Positions 55,401 to 64,000 of a stretch of 64,000 nt of DNA are shown here, one piece after another. The position numbers were made by a program, and so were the translations under genes. Source of the DNA: Alentia gelatinosa (taxonomy: Eukaryota; Annelida; Polychaeta; Phyllodocida; Polynoidae); contig OX465584.1 in assembly GCA_950022655.1 (NCBI GenBank), forward strand, positions 52,868,723 through 52,932,722, written 5' to 3'. The notes below the pieces were generated by a model. It was not told the origin of the DNA, made no database searches, and saw only the letters and a program-made list of their open reading frames with translations. How positions within the stretch are numbered: the stretch's first letter is position 1; each line of letters opens with the position of its first letter.

Positions 55401-58400
55401 GCTCTCACCAACGGCGTGTAAACCTCCAGTCAGTACTTTGGCGGCAGTTAAACACGCTAAGGGCCGTTGACCAAATACGCCCCAATTTTTTGTGTGTTTT
55501 TTGTTTCCGACTTTTGCGTCAGTCGCGACTTTCATCCCTGAGTAAAAGAACTCACCTCGCTAAATATGTAGGGGTGAGATTCTACCTGAATTCATTACAT
55601 AGATTCGATCACCACCCATGTGGTGTAAAAGAACCGTGAGAAAGTCTGGTGAGAACCTCTAATGGTTAACTGGACATGAAATCAAACCAACCAACCATGT
55701 CTATGTGGTGTGGGAAGTAAAAGAACTCACCTCGGTTAATGTGTAGGGGTGAGATTCTACCTGAATTCATCACATATATTTGATCACCACCCTCCTGGTG
55801 TAAAAGAACCGGGAGAAAGTCTGGTAGGGACCTATAATGGTTGACTGGACATTAAATCAAAGTAAACAAACAAATTCCCAGAAATTAACTCAAAATCACT
55901 AGAAAGTTCAAAGCTAGAAAGCATGAACGTCCAGGAGACTCTGTCCTTGGTCCCCTGCCAGGATGCTGCTTGGTCTCACAGCAGCCACTTGTGGATACTT
56001 CCACCATTTAAATTAACATTTAAAAATACTCTCAAAAGCATTGGAAAAAACGGGAATTGGACGTCTTGAGCCTTTTACCCTCTGAGCCTCCTGTCAGTGC
56101 GAAAACATGGACGCATTGAGCCTACCCTGTGATGCCTTGAGCTTACCCCGATTATAGTTCTGATTGGCGGGTTAGGGTTAGAAAAGGGTTGGGTAAGAGT
56201 AAGGCTTGAGTATATATGAATATAAACCAGTATAAAATTAAATGCACTTTTCACAGTTTTTTACATATAGAAGCTCAAGGCCACCAAGACAGGGCAGGCT
56301 CAAGGCATCCACATTGTAGGCTCAAGGCGTCCAAGGCTCAAATCGTCCCGGGCTCTAGGTGTCCATGAACCAGAAAAAACCTCGAATTCCACGGGCTTTT
56401 GAGAGCTGTCCCCCTTGGGCTCCCCCGGGCCGAACCACAGCCATACCCCTAGTCCTTACTTGAGGCTTCATGGGCCAGATACTGCCCATTTTTTTGCGAT
56501 CTAAAAAAAACATCCTTCTAATGCCTGATAGAGACAACTCTATATATATGAGCTAATGCGGTGCTGTTGCTATGATGGCATTGAGGGTTGATGAGAGGCC
56601 TTAACCTGAAATTCTCACTTTATAGGTCATCACACCACCCTTGTGGTGTAAAAGAACCTTGAGAACCTGCAATGGTTAACTGGACGTTAAATCAAACCAA
56701 CCAACCAACCCATTCTTGGGCAATATTGGGAAATGATGTAGAAAAGTCAAGGAAACTTAACATCAAGAATTCTGGTGGGTTCCGACTGTTTAGAAACTAA
56801 AAAGGCCATTTTAATACCAGAAATTTCCCTGGCATAGCTGAAAGTGCTGTATTTTCTGGGTCTCTGCCCATGCAGTCCATCTGAACCCCAGGCACTTTAT
56901 CCAGATCTTCTGTTGTTTGCCATTCCTATCCCTTCAACTGCCTCTTCCCAATGAAATTTCCAGATTGGTGACACTCTGTGACATTTTATACAATGTGCAC
57001 ACTTCACAGACGTGATTTTATTACCCGTTCAGGGAAATTGTGGTAGATTTTGTCAATGTAAGTGATGACATTACTTTACCCAATTGGAGGGCCTTTAAAC
57101 CTTTTTTTTTTTTTTTCACAAATTGTCTTAATGACCCCAGCATGCCTATTGAAGGGGAATTCAGTGAAATGTGTTTACCTAATTGTGACTGGCTCTTATA
57201 TCGCATTTCTTTTGAACAAAAATATTGAATCAGCTCGCAGAGCAAATCAAATATTTTTGTCGAGACAAATAAGTTACGAGAATTTGTTCCAAAGAGGGTA
57301 GCAGTTTCACTTGTATAATGTAACTGATTTTTTACAATTATTATAGGTATGGTTGATCCCTTAACAGAAAGGTAGAACAGCTTTCCATTTTCACAAGGAA
57401 GTCTGGTGTAACGAAGTGGGGGTCCAATCGTGGACAACATTTTGTAGATTGTAAACTCACCTTGGGAACTACTATTTTTGGCCAAGGCTACATGTTAAAT
57501 TTCCCTCATTGAATTATGTATGTTGTTTCATTTTCAGGGAGGATTTGCAAAATGTTACGAATTAACGGACATGGATACAAAGAAGATCTATGCAGGGAAA
57601 ATCGTCCCCAAGAGTTTGCTGGTGAAGCAACATCAGAAAGACAAGGTACAGTTCGAATATGCTTTTCTTACCTCGTACAATTATTTTCACTTAGAAGTCT
57701 GAACAGTAATTGTTTCGTTGGGAAAATGATCTCATAGTGTCCAGTAGCGTTTAAATTCAATATGTTTTCACAACTGTCTTGGTCAAAATGAACTACATCT
57801 TAAGAACTTGAACAGCTAAGATTCAAACAGAGTAACCGTTGCTCAAATACCCTGATGGTTTCGGGGCGGATCTGTAGAGTTTCCTGTAGAAGGGAGGAGG
57901 TGAGACAAAATAAAGAAGAAACTAACAAGTTTTGGTCAAAGTCGTTGTTCTCCACGAGTTTGATGTGGAATGATAAGAATAAGGTGACAGCCGAGTAAAT
58001 ATCACATACCATCCAAACCAGTTGGAGAATGACTTCTTTGACCAAAAGAAGTTGCTTTCTGTATTTATCTCACCCCTGTACACACTAAATGAGTGGATGT
58101 TGCACAGGAAATATACCATGGAGAATGGACTGCAATACTTGTAGGGGCATGGAGAATGATTTCCTAATGTTAAGCCTATGGGACCAAAATACCAGGGGTG
58201 AGATAATTGTTGCTAACTGCCGTAAACCGGACGGACGCTGACGTTTCTCCGTTCCCCCTGTAGATGGCGCAGGAGATCGACATTCACCGCAGCGTTCACC
58301 ACAGACACATCGTCGGCTTCCACGGCTTCTTTGAAGACTCCGACAACGTTTACGTCCTTCTGGAGCTGTGTCGGCGACGGGTAAGTGAACATTCCCTCAA

Positions 58401-61400
58401 CTGCAGCACTTTGTTTATACAGAGGTGGCACTTTTCCTGATTTCTCAGTAAATCCTTGTTTGGTGGATTTTCTCTTGAGTCAGATATGTCAGTTTTCCCC
58501 CTTTTTTTTTCATGGGAATTCACGTTTTTATAATCAGTATATGTAATTTCTTCCTTTTTTTCTTTTTATGAAGAAAGAAAATATTGATTTAGCTTCATTT
58601 ACGCCTTTAAAACTGAATTGAACCTCCCTAAGACCCTCAGCCCCATGTCATGACATATTATCGTAAAACTGGATGAGGTTTAATCTTGGCCCCCGTATTC
58701 CACGACTGGAGTTTGGCAAAGTGACTTCATGAGGCGAAGCCGAGTGAAGTCCGGAGCCAAAACTTCAGGAGTGGAATGCGGGGGCCAAGATTAAAACGAA
58801 TCAGGTTTTGATTTTATCCTACCCTATCTCCTCGATTTTGGAATGTTACGTGATAACAATGCTGTATGCCACTAGTGGCATATAAAACTCCGTATGCCAG
58901 TCAGGGTTGGCTGCGGAAACCCAATGTTAAGCCTATGGGATTTTATTTTAGGGGTAGCATAATATCCCAAGTTTTCCCAATCTGTCTGCGGCAGAAAAAT
59001 CCACATGAATATATTTCCACTTTTTCCCTCTGACCCCAACTGATATCCCTGTTGTGTAAACCAAGAGAAAGTTTATATGGCCTCATTCACACCAAAAAAA
59101 CATTGGTTCAAACCTTCCGATATGCCCCATCCCATGGTCAATAACGATGTGTTCACCATGTTTTCTCAGTCTCTCATGGGCAGTAAATTCTACATGGAGA
59201 TGTAACTCCCTTCTTTTTTTTTATCCCCATGACCTAACTGACATCCCTGCATATCATTCTCACCTCTAGAGCGTTCTTTCCCCTGACCGTGACTTGCATC
59301 TTTTTTCCAGTCGTTGATGGAGCTTCACAAACGTCGGCGAACTGTGACGGAACCGGAAGCCCGCTACTTCGTCCGCCAGGTGGTGCTGGCCTGCGACTAC
59401 CTGCACAAGAACCGCATCATCCATCGAGATCTCAAGCTGGGCAACCTCTTCCTCAACGACGAGCTGGAGGTGAAGATTGGAGACTTCGGTCTGGCCACTC
59501 GGATAGACTACGACGGAGAGCGAAAAAGGACCCTCTGCGGAACCCCAAATTACATCGCTCCTGAAGTGCTCGGAAAGAAGGGTCACAGTTACGAGGTGGA
59601 TGCCTGGTCGTTAGGTTGCATATTGTAAGCATCCTTCTATTTCCTATCCGTTTATTTTTACAGTTCGGTTCTTATGGTAGCTTGTAATTTAATCTACTTA
59701 ACACTAGTGAAACATAATCAGAGATGTCAGTTTTCCATTTTTCCGTGGAAATCCACTTTTTCATATTCAGTATATGTTGTATCTTTAACTTGTGTCAAAC
59801 AAAGGTAATATTGATTCAGTCTCATATACGCCAACAAAATAGTGGTTTGAACCTCTCTACAAACCCTTAGCCCCATGCCGGTTTCTGTGAGGCAGAAAAA
59901 TCCACACAAATATATTTAACTGTCTTCGTATAATGTCTTTCAGTGTGAAACTTGAATGGAGTTTACATGGATGCATTTACATCAAGGATAGTGAACGATT
60001 TAAAAAAGTTGGGTTAAAGGACCAGGAAACCTGCATATTCATGGGAACCAATCAGCTTGGTTTTTACACTGTGGAAACCAATAGGCATGATTCTTACCCA
60101 AAGAAATCAATGAGTGACCTTCACCTTCAATTTCATGTTTAATTCAGTGTCCCGCGAATATGCACGTTTCGGCTCTCTAAGTTTAATCAGAATATGTAGT
60201 CCGGTTCAACAAAAAAATGTGACACCAGTAGTTATTGCTGATACTCATCGTGCCTCCTCTTCTGTCATGTCCTAGGTACACGTTCCTGATCGGCAAACCG
60301 CCGTTTGAGACGACGTGTCTGAAGGACACGTACCAGCGCATTAAGAAGAACGAGTACCACGTGCCCTCGTCACGTGTCTCGCCCGCCGCCAAGTTCCTCA
60401 TCCAGCGTCTGCTGCGCTCCGACCCCACCGCGCGTCCCAACATGACCTCCGTGCTCGAGGACGAGTTCTTCACCACAGGTACGCTACTGTCACATGATGT
60501 CTCAAACCAGGCACGCAGGTATCCACAGGGCTGTATGTGCCCAGAGATGCCAGTTTTCCATTTTTCCGTGGAAATCCACTTTTTCATGTCCATTATAAGA
60601 TATTGCTTTTCATTGTGCGAAAATTGGATGACATAGAATGAGCCTCATCTACACCAATAAAACGCCAATTAAACCTCACCACAGACCATCAGCTCCATGC
60701 CATGGCCGAAAAGGACATGATATCCAAGTTTTCACGGTCTCTCTGAGGCAGAAAATTCAACATAAAAATATTTCCACCTTTTTCCCTGACCCCGAATGAC
60801 ACCCCTGTACAGTACCTGAAGCTTTTGACTATAGAGGAGACCTATAAAAATATAGGGTCAGAGCTTGTATCCCATTGAGTTTGAATCGCACAGTAATTCA
60901 CAACGTGAAGTCGTATGAGTAATGTAGTGATTCAAACAAGATGGGATTGAGCTCTGACCCCTATCTTGAATTTGTTTCTGAATTTATCTCACCCTCCATA
61001 TCATCTAATTGGCTAACATCTGTGACATAATCCCCCATTTGATATTGTTCCTAAATATTTCATGGGCATTGGATACGAGTTTCCAGTATTAAGTCTATGG
61101 AGAAAAAATACCAGAGGTGAGATAATAAGAAAGAACTGTATCGGGATCTGTAGCCACTGAAAATGCCATGGGTTTTGGTTGTGAGGTGATCTGATTCAAA
61201 GGCGAGTGAGATCACGTCGCAATCCAAAATGAATTGTGTATTTTCAGTGGCTATGGACCAAGTGCATTTCAGATATTATCTACCACCAAACGTTTCCATG
61301 ATTTTGACTTTTCGTATTCTACTCTATAGCGATCTGTAGGCATCATAAGTTTAGTATAGAGACTTTGTATTCTTTGTGTAATATATATGTACTCATATTG

Positions 61401-63759
61401 ATTCTTCAAGATCGCATGAAGACAACCTAAACGCCAGTTTTCAGGTTATTTCAGGTATTTCATCTTGTTTTTGGCTGTATTTCAGGTTTCTTGCCTCAGG
61501 GCCTGCCCACCAGTTGCCTGTCCATGGCACCTCGTTTCGACACACTCAAACAGCCTGACCCTGTAGGAGGTTCGCGCAAGGCACTGACAGAGATCAACCG
61601 CGTCTCAGGTATGTACCCACAGTTTACTTGCGTTCACAATAAGTCTTGCATAACCAGAGAATTTAGTTCTCTTATTCCAGAGATGTCAGTTTTCCATTTA
61701 TCCGTAGAAATCCACCTTTTCATCGTCAGTATATGTAATTTTTGTCCCTTGTATCAAACAATAATATTGATTTAGCCTAATTTACACCAAGAAAACGTCC
61801 CTACAGACCCTCGGCCCCACTCTATGGCCGACAAGGACATATCATCCACGTTTTTCCCGGTCTCTCTGAGGCAGAAAAATCCACATGATAGATGTTCCAC
61901 AATTCCCCTGAATTCAACTGACATCCTTGTTGTTCACAAGGAACATTTCAGTGTTTTGGAATTTCAAGTTTCCTTGCCAGTGAAGAAAACACATCTTGAC
62001 TATCCTTGTTTTATTTTACAGAAGGCACAGTGTCCCGGTTGCCATCTGCAGTGAAGCGTGACGAGACAGAACCACACAAACGTGACCACAGCGACGGCTC
62101 CCACAAAGCCGAGCCACGCAGACCTGAGAGCAAAAGTAAGACTCGCGCTTTAATGTAGAGTTCTTCTAGACGATTAATACCATTCACAGTTGATAAAGCC
62201 TGTACCTCAACTGATGTTGAATAGATATATTAAATGTGGTTGCCATGCATCCTATTTGATGGGAAAGGCTAAGTTCGTATAGAATTGTCCAAAAGATACT
62301 ACAAGGTAAAGGCCTTTTAAGTGCAGTCGATGCTACTTGAAAGCGACACTTCCCGTCAATTTAGGACCAATGTTGCGTTACAGTTTCCAGGTAACGATTG
62401 CCTTTGATGAGATATACACAATATTACCATGATTTCGATCTGAGTGGCCGTATTCTCCGCGTAGTTGACGCGTAGTAATACTCCGAGCGATAGCGAGGAG
62501 TATTGCGTAGCATCAACTACAAGGAGAATACGGCCACACAGATCGAAATTATGGTAATGTTGTATTTATTACTCACTTATTTTTAGATTTAAGCAATAAA
62601 TATGATCGTTAGAAAACTTTTCAACGTAATTAAGAAGTTATGTTTGGGACTACTTTCATCTCAAAAATCCGTATCCTCCTAGGAGGGTACGGAGCTCCGT
62701 ATCCTCCTCAGTAGCGATCTGTAATCTCCATAGGCTTAGTATGGAGACTCCGTATCAGGTGGGTAATAATTAGTAGAAACCAAACAAGAGTTAGCCTTGT
62801 CAATGTTTATGCCACGATGGGCAGGTCGTGTATTACTACACGAAGCGTTAGCTGAGTGTAGTGTGTAGCAGACCTGACCAGAGTGGTATAAACATTGACA
62901 AGGCTAACTCTCGTTTGGTTTCGTATTTATCCTACCCCATCTCACCGATATACAGAGAATATTTGTATTATCCATGTTAGTAGTTATCAATGCTGCCGGA
63001 TCTACTTTCGTTATCCCGTCCCTGATTGGTCAGTTTTTTTAATCACCTCGGTGCATAAATAACACTTTATCCAACGCTATGTCAAATACATTGAGTCAAT
63101 GTTAAACCAATGGCGTTTTTTATTAGGGGTAGGATAAAACCTTAGTAACCACTTGGGATACTGTATCATTGATGCGGTTTCCACTCTCCTACCATAGTAC
63201 AGTTAGAAAATGCATGCTCCAAACATTTGTTTGGAGTTCTATGTTCATTGTCATAGATTGATGGCGAATCATTGAAGGTTTCATCCACTCTTCAGTCATC
63301 TTCGTTTGGCTTTGTTCAAAGCATGTAACATTGTCACATTTTAGGCAACTGAGAATTATTCAAGTACCAACCCATCTATAAATGGGTGTTGGTTCCCACC
63401 ATGAAATTACATCAGCAAATAAAGTAAATGGGTATGGGAAAACTTGCTTTGTCAAACTGGTCCCCTAGCAGACGGTTTTAGGATTTTTTTCCTAGGATCC
63501 GACTAAGTAGAGTGTGATGCCTTTTTCCGTTTTTTTCCCCGTTTTTTTTCCCATAATGTCTAATGAGCTTTCATTCAAGGGGAAGCATCACTGTTGGGGA
63601 TAGGTAATATTTTAAGCCACGTCATCATTTACACGGACTTTATGGTGTTGTTTTTGGTTACAGGCGAGGAACCTTTGGACTGCTACCTGTCAGATCTGCT
63701 GTCACAACTCTCCACCGTCATGGCTGTCAAGCCCGTCGAGCCTCCACACTTCAATGACG
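52458..63759 (+). CDS. PLK1: Polo-like kinase 1, 5' part of gene (eight exons)
   Basis: PLK1 is the mitotic Ser/Thr kinase of centrosomes, kinetochores and the midbody. Exons, all GT-AG and in phase: 52458-52559, 57538-57645, 58264-58380, 59311-59624, 60276-60478, 61486-61608, 62022-62135, 63664-63759. The ATG at 52458 follows CGGCACC and starts [20 protein letters not shown]. About 392 residues are in the window. The kinase domain has GKGGFAKC (33-40), Lys55, Glu74, HRD (147-149), DFG (167-169) and activation-loop Thr183 in [17 protein letters not shown]. The linker holds RKAL (312-315), matching the D-box of vertebrate PLK1. The last exon encodes [12 protein letters not shown], just before the polo boxes, which lie outside the window. 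The choice of PLK1 over PLK2/3 rests on the short N-terminus and D-box; an invertebrate polo is the safest reading. Confidence 0.95.
54225..54540. repeat. Fold-back element with TAGGGGTAGGATAA outer block
   Basis: The arms AAACCAAACAGGAGTCGTGT and CACGACCAACTAGAGTTTGG, with inner GTTTATCGCAC/GTGCGATAAGC and GGCAAAGTC/GACTTTGCC, surround a loop TATCGCCTCGTGCAGTGATA. The outer block runs TTATCCTACCCC to AATGTTGAGCCTATGG and TTAGGGGTAGGATAA. Confidence 0.78.
55240..55865 (+). repeat. Two SINE copies, the first split by an insertion
   Basis: The body CCTTCTCATACCATGTCTAT at 55242 breaks at AGTAAA, resumes at 55541 with AGTAAAAGAACTCACC, and runs through GTGAGATTCTACCTGAATTC to the tail TAATGGTTAACTGGACATG. 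A second body, from CCATGTCTATGTGG at about 55688, follows in direct order to 55865. Confidence 0.75.
55280..55540. mobile_element. 261-bp element inserted in a SINE, TIR CAGGGATG, 6-bp TSD
   Basis: The left end CAGGGATGCAAGTTTGCC and right end GCGACTTTCATCCCTG are inverted. AGTAAA flanks both sides (55274-55279 and 55541-55546). Removing the element and one AGTAAA restores a continuous SINE like the neighbouring copy, which proves the order of insertion. The ends resemble those of 12360-12999. Confidence 0.85.
56045..56370 (+). repeat. GGACGCCTTGAGCC repeat element, copy 3
   Basis: GGGAATTGGACGTCTTGAGC, the central GGGTTAGGGTTAGAAAAGGG, and GGCTCAAGGCGTCCAAGGC follow the same order as 49715-50160. 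The copy ends near TCGTCCCGGGCTCTAGG. Confidence 0.78.
57915..58205. repeat. Fold-back element, relative of 23875-24160
   Basis: It has the same arms and blocks as 23875-24160: TTCTCCACGAGTTTGATG, AGTTGGAGAATGACTTCTTT, and AATGTTAAGCCTATGGGACC followed by CCAGGGGTGAGATAA. The element ends about 55 bases before PLK1 exon 58264. Confidence 0.75.
58486..59050. repeat. GGGATGCCAGTT-family MITE interrupted by a fold-back element (58660-58965)
   Basis: MITE sequence starts ATGTCAGTTTTCCCCC at 58486 and reaches CCTCAGCCCCATGTCATG at about 58655. A fold-back element follows, with arms GTTTAATCTTGGCCCCCGTA and GGGGGCCAAGATTAAAAC, loop CATGAGGCGAAGCCGAGTGA and outer block ending TTTTAGGGGTAGCATAAT. 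The MITE then resumes with TTTTCCCAATCTGTC and AGAAAAATCCACATGAATAT, and ends CCCCAACTGATATCCCTG. Confidence 0.75.
59054..59250 (+). repeat. GGGATGCCAGTT-family MITE, 3' part
   Basis: It begins mid-family (TATATGGCCTCATTCACACC) directly after the previous member and ends CCTAACTGACATCCCTGCAT, about 60 bases before PLK1 exon 59311. Confidence 0.65.
59722..59936 (+). repeat. GGGATGCCAGTT-family MITE, truncated
   Basis: Left end CAGAGATGTCAGTTTTCCAT is intact. The interior runs to GGCAGAAAAATCCACACAAA, and the right end CATCCCTG is missing. Confidence 0.65.
60542..60809. repeat. GGGATGCCAGTT-family MITE, full-length
   Basis: Left end CAGAGATGCCAGTTTTCC and right end CCGAATGACACCCCTG delimit 268 bases with the full order of family blocks. 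It starts 63 bases after PLK1 exon 60276-60478. Confidence 0.75.
60830..61125 (+). repeat. Fold-back family, 300-bp subtype
   Basis: The arms AGGGTCAGAGCTTGTATCCC and GGGATTGAGCTCTGACCCCT pair around CACAACGTGAAGTCGTATGA. The outer block ends GAGTTTCCAGTATTAAGTCT and CAGAGGTGAGATAAT. Confidence 0.7.
61131..61285 (+). repeat. Fold-back element, relative of 10738-11035
   Basis: GAACTGTATCGGGATCTGTA, CCACTGAAAATGCCATGGG and TTTTGGTTG pair with CAATCCAAAATGAATTGTG, TTTCAGTGGCTATGG and ACCAAGTGCATTTCAGAT. The loop holds CAAAGGCGAGTGAGATCACG. Confidence 0.65.
61678..61932. repeat. GGGATGCCAGTT-family MITE, full-length
   Basis: Left end CAGAGATGTCAGTTTTCC and right end CAACTGACATCCTTG delimit 255 bases. 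The interior has CATCGTCAGTATATGTAATT and CTCTGAGGCAGAAAAATCCA. It lies between PLK1 exons 61486-61608 and 62022-62135. Confidence 0.72.
62440..62765. repeat. Fold-back element
   Basis: The arms GATCTGAGTGGCCGTATTCT and AGAATACGGCCACACAGATC, and inner GTAGTTGA/TCAACTAC, pair around TACTCCGAGCGATAGCGAGG. After it comes a short palindrome CCGTATCCTCCTAGGAGGGT and a repeated CCGTATC-type end to about 62757. Confidence 0.7.
62775..63140. repeat. Fold-back element with TAGGGGTAGGATAA outer block
   Basis: Long arms GAAACCAAACAAGAGTTAGC (then CTTGTCAATGTTTATGCCAC) and GTGGTATAAACATTGACAAG (then GCTAACTCTCGTTTGGTTTC) pair almost perfectly for about 40 bases. The loop is CTACACGAAGCGTTAGCTGA. The outer block is TTATCCTACCCC to AATGTTAAACCAATGG and TTAGGGGTAGGATAA. 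Confidence 0.8.
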
Positions 63760-63796
63760 GTAAGTGACGTAACACCCGCAAAAATATCCGTAATTC

Positions 63797-64000
63797 AGGG
63801 ATGCCAGTATTCAATGTTTCCATTGAAATTCATGTTTCCATTTTCGGAATAAATAATATTTTTCCTTGTGTAATATTGACACACCAACTTCTAAATTACC
63901 TAATTCAGCTACAGTCCATGATCCCCAACTGAACCTCCCTACCGGCCCATGTAAAGACTTGAGCTTTAACCTTTGATTCCCCACTGTAATACATATGTAA
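63797..64000 (+). repeat. GGGATGCCAGTT-family MITE, cut by window end
   Basis: It starts CAGGGATGCCAGTATTCAAT with GTTTCCATTGAAATTCATG, and follows the order of 26213 and 39543 to the last base of the window. Confidence 0.7.

Larger units (their letters stand above)
52560..57537 (+). other. PLK1 intron 1, 5.0 kb
   Basis: No exon is recognised. It holds a fold-back element (54225-54540), SINE copies (55240-55865 and 56625-56710), an inserted 261-bp element (55280-55540), and a GGACGCCTTGAGCC element (56045-56370). Stretches 52560-54220, 54545-55230 and 56715-57530 show nothing I can name beyond AT-rich DNA. Confidence 0.6.
52533..60478 (+). other. PLK1: PLK1 kinase domain exons
   Basis: Five exons cover the whole catalytic domain, from [15 protein letters not shown] to LEDEFFTT. 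The gatekeeper and hinge region reads [11 protein letters not shown], as in polo kinases. Catalytic loop [14 protein letters not shown] and metal-binding DFGLATR are intact, and the APE motif is present as IAPEVL. No residue expected for activity is missing. Confidence 0.95.

Overview
This is a 64-kb piece of an animal nuclear genome. The genes are split by many short exons with GT-AG introns, coding exons are GC-richer than the AT-rich introns, and introns and intergenic DNA are full of short non-autonomous repeats. Three well-known bilaterian proteins are recognisable from the translated exons. The repeats (a tRNA-derived SINE, fold-back elements with short conserved loops, MITEs) suggest a marine invertebrate, possibly a mollusc; the taxon is a guess and cannot be fixed without a database.

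Layout. (1) 122-32114, + strand: the 3' part of a synaptojanin gene, 18 coding exons in unbroken phase. They start at the SAC1 catalytic motif and run through the inositol 5-phosphatase domain, an RRM-like domain and a long proline-rich tail to a stop codon. The 5' end lies outside the window. (2) 32115-about 39500: probable long 3' UTR or downstream DNA, with candidate polyadenylation signals. (3) 39500-45770: intergenic, dominated by mobile elements, including a 2.7-kb element with inverted ends of about 330 bp and two related MITEs. (4) 45772-51897, - strand: a complete five-exon PINX1 gene (G-patch nucleolar protein, telomerase inhibitor family) of about 547 residues, with an expanded lysine/acid repeat. 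(5) 51898-52457: a 560-bp divergent promoter region with two CCAAT boxes 31 bp apart and a TTTGAA (CHR-like) site. (6) 52458-63759, + strand: the 5' two-thirds of a polo-like kinase 1 gene (eight exons: whole kinase domain, destruction box and linker). The polo-box domain lies beyond the window.

The genes do not form a functional cluster. Synaptojanin acts in phosphoinositide turnover during endocytosis. PINX1 and PLK1 are head-to-head and could share cell-cycle-linked transcription, since both act in dividing cells. The points most worth a second look are: a tandem array of copied splice acceptors and exon starts just upstream of a real synaptojanin exon, where the copies with an intact acceptor lead to premature stops; a CRIB-like motif in the synaptojanin tail; the G2/M-type promoter layout; a family of fold-back elements whose loop is conserved while the arms vary; and clear cases of nested insertion, including a solo LTR with target-site duplication. 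I see no dramatic new system. No tRNA, rRNA or CRISPR was found.
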